Shown here one piece after another: positions 60,507 to 64,000 of a DNA stretch of 64,000 nt. A model generated the notes under the pieces. That model searched no databases. It was not told the DNA's origin and was given only the letters and a program-made list of their open reading frames with translations. Positions within the stretch are counted from its first letter, which is position 1. Every line of letters begins with the position of its first letter. The position numbers and the translations under genes are program-made. Origin of the DNA: Alphaproteobacteria bacterium (GTDB lineage: Bacteria; Pseudomonadota; Alphaproteobacteria; Caulobacterales; Hyphomonadaceae). The stretch covers positions 1 through 64,000 of the forward strand of contig JAHJYW010000042.1 of NCBI GenBank assembly GCA_018827375.1, read 5' to 3'.

Positions 60507-63500
60507 CTACTCCGCCGCAACAAGCTGTTCGGCCGCTTCAAGGTCCACAGAAACGAGTTTTGAAACGCCCTGTTCACGCATTGTTACGCCGAAAAGGCGG
60601 TCCATGCGGCTCATCGTGACGGGGTTGTGGGTGATCACCACGAAGCGTGTGTCGGTGCGCTGGCGCATTTCGTTCAGCATGTTGCAGAAACGGTCCACGT
60701 TGGCGTCATCAAGCGGCGCATCCACCTCGTCCAGCACGCAGATGGGTGCGGGGCGCGAGAGGAATACGGCAAAGATCAGCGCTGCGGCCGTCAGGGCCTG
60801 CTCGCCGCCGGACATGAGCGCCAGCGTGCCAAGCTTCTTGCCGGGTGGTTGGGCAAAGATTTCAAGACCGGCATTCAGGGGGTCTTCGGCGTCGACAAGG
60901 CGCAGTTCGGCCTGGCCTCCCCGGAAGAGGGCCGTGAACAGGGCCTTGAAGTGCTCATTGACGGTCTCGAAGGCAGCAAGAAGGCGTTCGCGTCCCTCGG
61001 CATTGAGCGCATCGACACCTTCGCGCAGCTTGGCAATGGCTGCTGTCAAATCTTCCTTTTCGTGAACCTGGCTGCCAAGGCGAGTCTCGAGTTCCTCGGC
61101 CTCTTCCTCGGCATTCATGTTCACGCCGCCCAGCTGGTCACGTTCGCGGCGCAGATCTTCGACCTTGCGCTCGGCGTCACGCGGGGTGAATTCGCCCATC
61201 TCGTCTTCGTCGAGGCCCGACTCGGCAATCGCCAGCAGGCCTTCGGGTGTGCGTTGGAACGAATTGCGGGCAATCTCGACGCTTTCCTCGAGCCGACCTT
61301 CGGCCGTTTCAAGCTTCACGCTCCAACCAGCCAGCGTCTCGCGCGATTCAGATGCGGCGACCGCAGCCTGGCGTGCGGCGGCTTCAGCTTCACGCGAAGC
61401 CGTTTCCTTTTCGGATAGCTGGTCGGCAATTCGTTTGCGCTCTGTTTCGAGCCGTTCAACATCAGCCGCCATGGACTCGATCTCGGTGGCGAGTTCTTCG
61501 GGGCGGGACTTGGCGGCGATGGCCTCGGATGCAGCGCTGGCACGGCGTTGGACAAGGCGCTCGACGCGGTCACCTGCAGCGATCGCTCGGGTGGTCCATG
61601 TCTCCACGTCGCGCTCAAGCCCGGCGCGGCGGTTGGCAGCCTGCTCACGTCCGCGCGTGATGTCGGTCAGTTGGCCGCGTGCCTCGATTTCGGCATCGCG
61701 TGCTTTTGTGACGCCCATGCGAGCCTCGGTCAGCCTTGCTTCGAGCGTGGACTCTTCTTCTGCAGAAGACTGAGGCGACATAAGCGAAAGGGCTTCCTTG
61801 ACCACAGCCAGATCCGCATTGGCGCGGCCGAGGGCCTCACCAGCAGTATCGCGCTTCATGGCGGCCCGTTCAGAGGCCTGTGAGGCTTCCGTGACGCGTG
61901 TACGGGCTTCGCTGAGGCTGCGCTGGGCCGGTGCAATGGTCTGACGCAGTGAGCGAAGGGCTTCCTCAGCTGCCAATCGTGCATCGCGCGCTTCAGTCAA
62001 TTTGGTCGTGAGCTGTTCGAGTTCGGCTTGAAGCGGCTCGATCTCTTTTTGTGCGGCCTCCAGCCGGGCCTGTTGTTCAAGCCGGGCAGCGGCGGATACG
62101 GGCGCATCCGGTGTGCGTGTGAAACCATCCCAGCGCCATAGATGCCCTTCGCGCGAAACGAGGCGCTGGCCCGGTTTCAGCTCGGCCATGAGACGGGCAC
62201 CGTCTGCTGACGCCGCAACGCCGCACTGAGACAAGCGGGCCGACAGCTCGGACGGCGCTTCGACGAATTCGCTCAATGGCGTTGCACCAGCAGGCAGGGA
62301 CTGGGTGGCGGGACCAGCGCCGCTCCAGAACATGGCCGCGGAACGGTCAGTCGGCGCCTCGATATCGTCTCCGAGTGCCGCGGCAACGGCCTTTTCGTAG
62401 CCGTCACGCGTACGAATTCGGTCAATCACGGGTGGCGCGCTAGGGCCGTCGGCTTTGCGTAGAAGCTTCTGCAGGCCGGCAATCTCCGCCTCAAGCGCGC
62501 GCACGTCCTTGTCGGCGGCGTCGCGCGGAGGCTGGGCGTCGGCTTCGGCGGCGCGTGTTGCAGTCAGTCTTGCTTCGGCGGCTTCGACGGCCGTCTCTGC
62601 ATCCTGCAATGCGTGCTCCGCCTGGGCTTCAAAGTCCTTGGCATCCTTCAGCTTGCGCACGAGCGACACAGCATCTTCGAGGCCAGCCATCTCGGCTGTA
62701 AGCCGGTTGATTTCAGATGTGATCTGGTCGCGGCGACGCGTCTGAGCACCCACATTTTCTTCTGATGCCTTGCGGCGAGCGCGCACTTCAGAGAGTTGTG
62801 CCTGCGCATCATCGGCGGCTGCTTCGGCGGCAGAGAGCTGGCTGCGGGCTGCGTCAAGCCGCGCACGAATCTCGGCCTCGATCTCGTCATTGCGCGCTTC
62901 GTCCATGACGGGCAGCGCGGAAAGTTCATTCCGGGCGTTTTGTGTCGCGGCTTCAGCTTCGGCTTTCGCCGCCTGTTCACGTTCAAGGTCTTCGACAAGA
63001 CGCGAGGCCTCTGCCTCCAGTCGGGCGTGGGCATCCGCGGCGATCTTGCGCTCGGTTTCCAGTCTGGCCAGAGCGATGCGGGCTTGGCCCAGTTTGGCCG
63101 ATGCAAAGCTTTCAGCTTCGCGTAGCGGACCGAGGCCTTCGCTGGCCTCAATGCGCTCTCGCTCGCAAATCGCGTCCTGACGAGTCAGGTCTTCGACGGC
63201 TCGGCGGGATTCTTCGAGCTTTTCGCGGGCAATGTCGCAAGCGAGCTTGGCTTCACTCCAGCGCAAATGGGCGACAAGCGCGTCGAGTGCATGGATCTCG
63301 TCCGAAAGGCGCTTGTACTTGCGGGCCTTGCCAGCCTGACGCTTGAGACTGGCAAGCTGGCGCTCCACTTCCGCGGACACTTCTGTCAGGCGCTCAAGAT
63401 TGGATTCGGCGCCATTAAGCTTGAGTTCGGCTTCGTGACGACGGGTATTGAGGCCGGCGATACCCGCTGCCTCTTCCAGAATGCGACGGCGGTTCTGGGG

Positions 63501-63968
63501 CTTGGAGCCAATCAGCTCAGAAATCTGGCCCTGACGTACGAGGGCAGGGGAGTTGGCGCCTGTCGAGGCATCGGCGAACAGGAGCTGGATGTCCTTGCCG
63601 CGCACTGTCCGGCCGTTGAGCTTGTAGGATGTGCCCGCGCCGCGGCGCAGCTTGCGCACGATTTCAAGCGTGTCCGAGGAATTGAACTCTGGCGGTGCAG
63701 TGCGCTTGGAATTATCCAAAACGAGCGTCACTTCGGCCGTCTCGCGCGCAGGCCTGTCCTGCGCGCCCGAGAAGATGAGGTCGTCCATCTCGCCGCCACG
63801 CATGGCCTTTGCAGAGCTGGCACCCATGGCCCAGCGAAGAGCCTCAAGCAGGTTGGACTTGCCACAGCCGTTCGGGCCCACAATGCCCGTCAGGCCCGGT
63901 TCTACGGGCACGGTTTGCGGGTCGACGAACGACTTGAAGCCGGCGATGCGGAGTTCGGTTATCTGCAT
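60507..63968 (-). CDS. smc: Chromosome segregation protein SMC
   Basis: A complete 1153-residue SMC ATPase for chromosome compaction and segregation. Walker A is GPNGCGKSNLLEALRW near residue 32. Two long coiled coils with Ala/Glu/Arg-rich heptads flank a hinge near 500-620 (PPVIDRIRTRDGYEKAVAAALGDD). The C-terminal head carries the signature LMSGGEQALTAAAL and Walker B ICVLDEVDAPLDD. It starts 32 bases from the window end with MQITELRIAGFKSF. SMC partners scpA and scpB are not in the window. Confidence 0.97.
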   Translation of the reverse strand: MQITELRIAGFKSFVDPQTVPVEPGLTGIVGPNGCGKSNLLEALRWAMGASSAKAMRGGEMDDLIFSGAQDRPARETAEVTLVLDNSKRTAPPEFNSSDTLEIVRKLRRGAGTSYKLNGRTVRGKDIQLLFADASTGANSPALVRQGQISELIGSKPQNRRRILEEAAGIAGLNTRRHEAELKLNGAESNLERLTEVSAEVERQLASLKRQAGKARKYKRLSDEIHALDALVAHLRWSEAKLACDIAREKLEESRRAVEDLTRQDAICERERIEASEGLGPLREAESFASAKLGQARIALARLETERKIAADAHARLEAEASRLVEDLEREQAAKAEAEAATQNARNELSALPVMDEARNDEIEAEIRARLDAARSQLSAAEAAADDAQAQLSEVRARRKASEENVGAQTRRRDQITSEINRLTAEMAGLEDAVSLVRKLKDAKDFEAQAEHALQDAETAVEAAEARLTATRAAEADAQPPRDAADKDVRALEAEIAGLQKLLRKADGPSAPPVIDRIRTRDGYEKAVAAALGDDIEAPTDRSAAMFWSGAGPATQSLPAGATPLSEFVEAPSELSARLSQCGVAASADGARLMAELKPGQRLVSREGHLWRWDGFTRTPDAPVSAAARLEQQARLEAAQKEIEPLQAELEQLTTKLTEARDARLAAEEALRSLRQTIAPAQRSLSEARTRVTEASQASERAAMKRDTAGEALGRANADLAVVKEALSLMSPQSSAEEESTLEARLTEARMGVTKARDAEIEARGQLTDITRGREQAANRRAGLERDVETWTTRAIAAGDRVERLVQRRASAASEAIAAKSRPEELATEIESMAADVERLETERKRIADQLSEKETASREAEAAARQAAVAASESRETLAGWSVKLETAEGRLEESVEIARNSFQRTPEGLLAIAESGLDEDEMGEFTPRDAERKVEDLRRERDQLGGVNMNAEEEAEELETRLGSQVHEKEDLTAAIAKLREGVDALNAEGRERLLAAFETVNEHFKALFTALFRGGQAELRLVDAEDPLNAGLEIFAQPPGKKLGTLALMSGGEQALTAAALIFAVFLSRPAPICVLDEVDAPLDDANVDRFCNMLNEMRQRTDTRFVVITHNPVTMSRMDRLFGVTMREQGVSKLVSVDLEAAEQLVAAE

Positions 63969-64000
63969 GCCGGCCTCATATCCTTATTGTCCTGCCGTGT

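Noticed and set aside
1-64000. CRISPR array
   Set aside because: I saw no series of regularly spaced direct repeats anywhere in the window; the tandem 10-mers at 1954-1974 are only two copies.

Overview
The window looks like chromosomal DNA of a marine-type alphaproteobacterium, most likely Hyphomonadaceae/Maricaulales or a close relative. The basis is the moderately high GC, the alphaproteobacterial F0 order (atpI, a, c, b', b), an UrcA-family protein, and a type II secretion locus split into divergent blocks. The placement is an inference from gene content, not from a marker-gene search.

Left end (1-2140): a tyrosine integrase lies between the 3' halves of two tRNA genes, Gly(CCC) on the minus strand and Thr(TGT) on the plus strand. 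This is a scar of an integrated element. Next come the folate genes pabB-pabA-pabC (minus), a three-gene RND efflux operon (plus), and a five-gene cluster of unknown function (TPR protein, HupE/UreJ permease, a second membrane protein, DUF4331 protein, small lipoprotein; 11341-15771). At 15825-26107 is a nearly full type II secretion system: gspK, J, F, E, M and L on the minus strand, gspN, G, I, C and D on the plus strand. No gspH or prepilin peptidase is present. An ECF sigma factor follows.

Middle (26896-37516): a TetR regulator is divergent from an SDR / membrane protein / haloalkane-dehalogenase-like hydrolase / MFS operon. A BLUF blue-light sensor is tightly coupled to GTP cyclohydrolase I. 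Then come an aldehyde dehydrogenase, an UrcA protein, a class 3 lipase and a large winged-helix/TPR regulator.

The most notable region is a compact selenocysteine module (37679-43315): selA, selB, tRNA-Sec (selC), a 529-residue protein with an N-terminal thioredoxin-like CxxC domain, and a selenoprotein of the UGSC type. The selenoprotein is split by an in-frame TGA at 43073-43075, followed at the expected distance by a SECIS-like hairpin. A conventional gene caller would truncate it. selD is not in the window.

Accessory region (43351-50717): a decayed end of an IS6-like element, a LysR regulator, three small proteins, nhaA, an intact IS6-family element that has cut off an OLD-type ATPase gene, and a PD-(D/E)xK-DUF2075 ATPase that may be a defence protein. 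tRNA-Ser(GCT) follows.

Right end (51154-63968): a four-gene Csu-like chaperone-usher pilus operon, ychF, a membrane-anchored TIR protein lacking the usual catalytic glutamate, the F0 ATP synthase operon, and smc.
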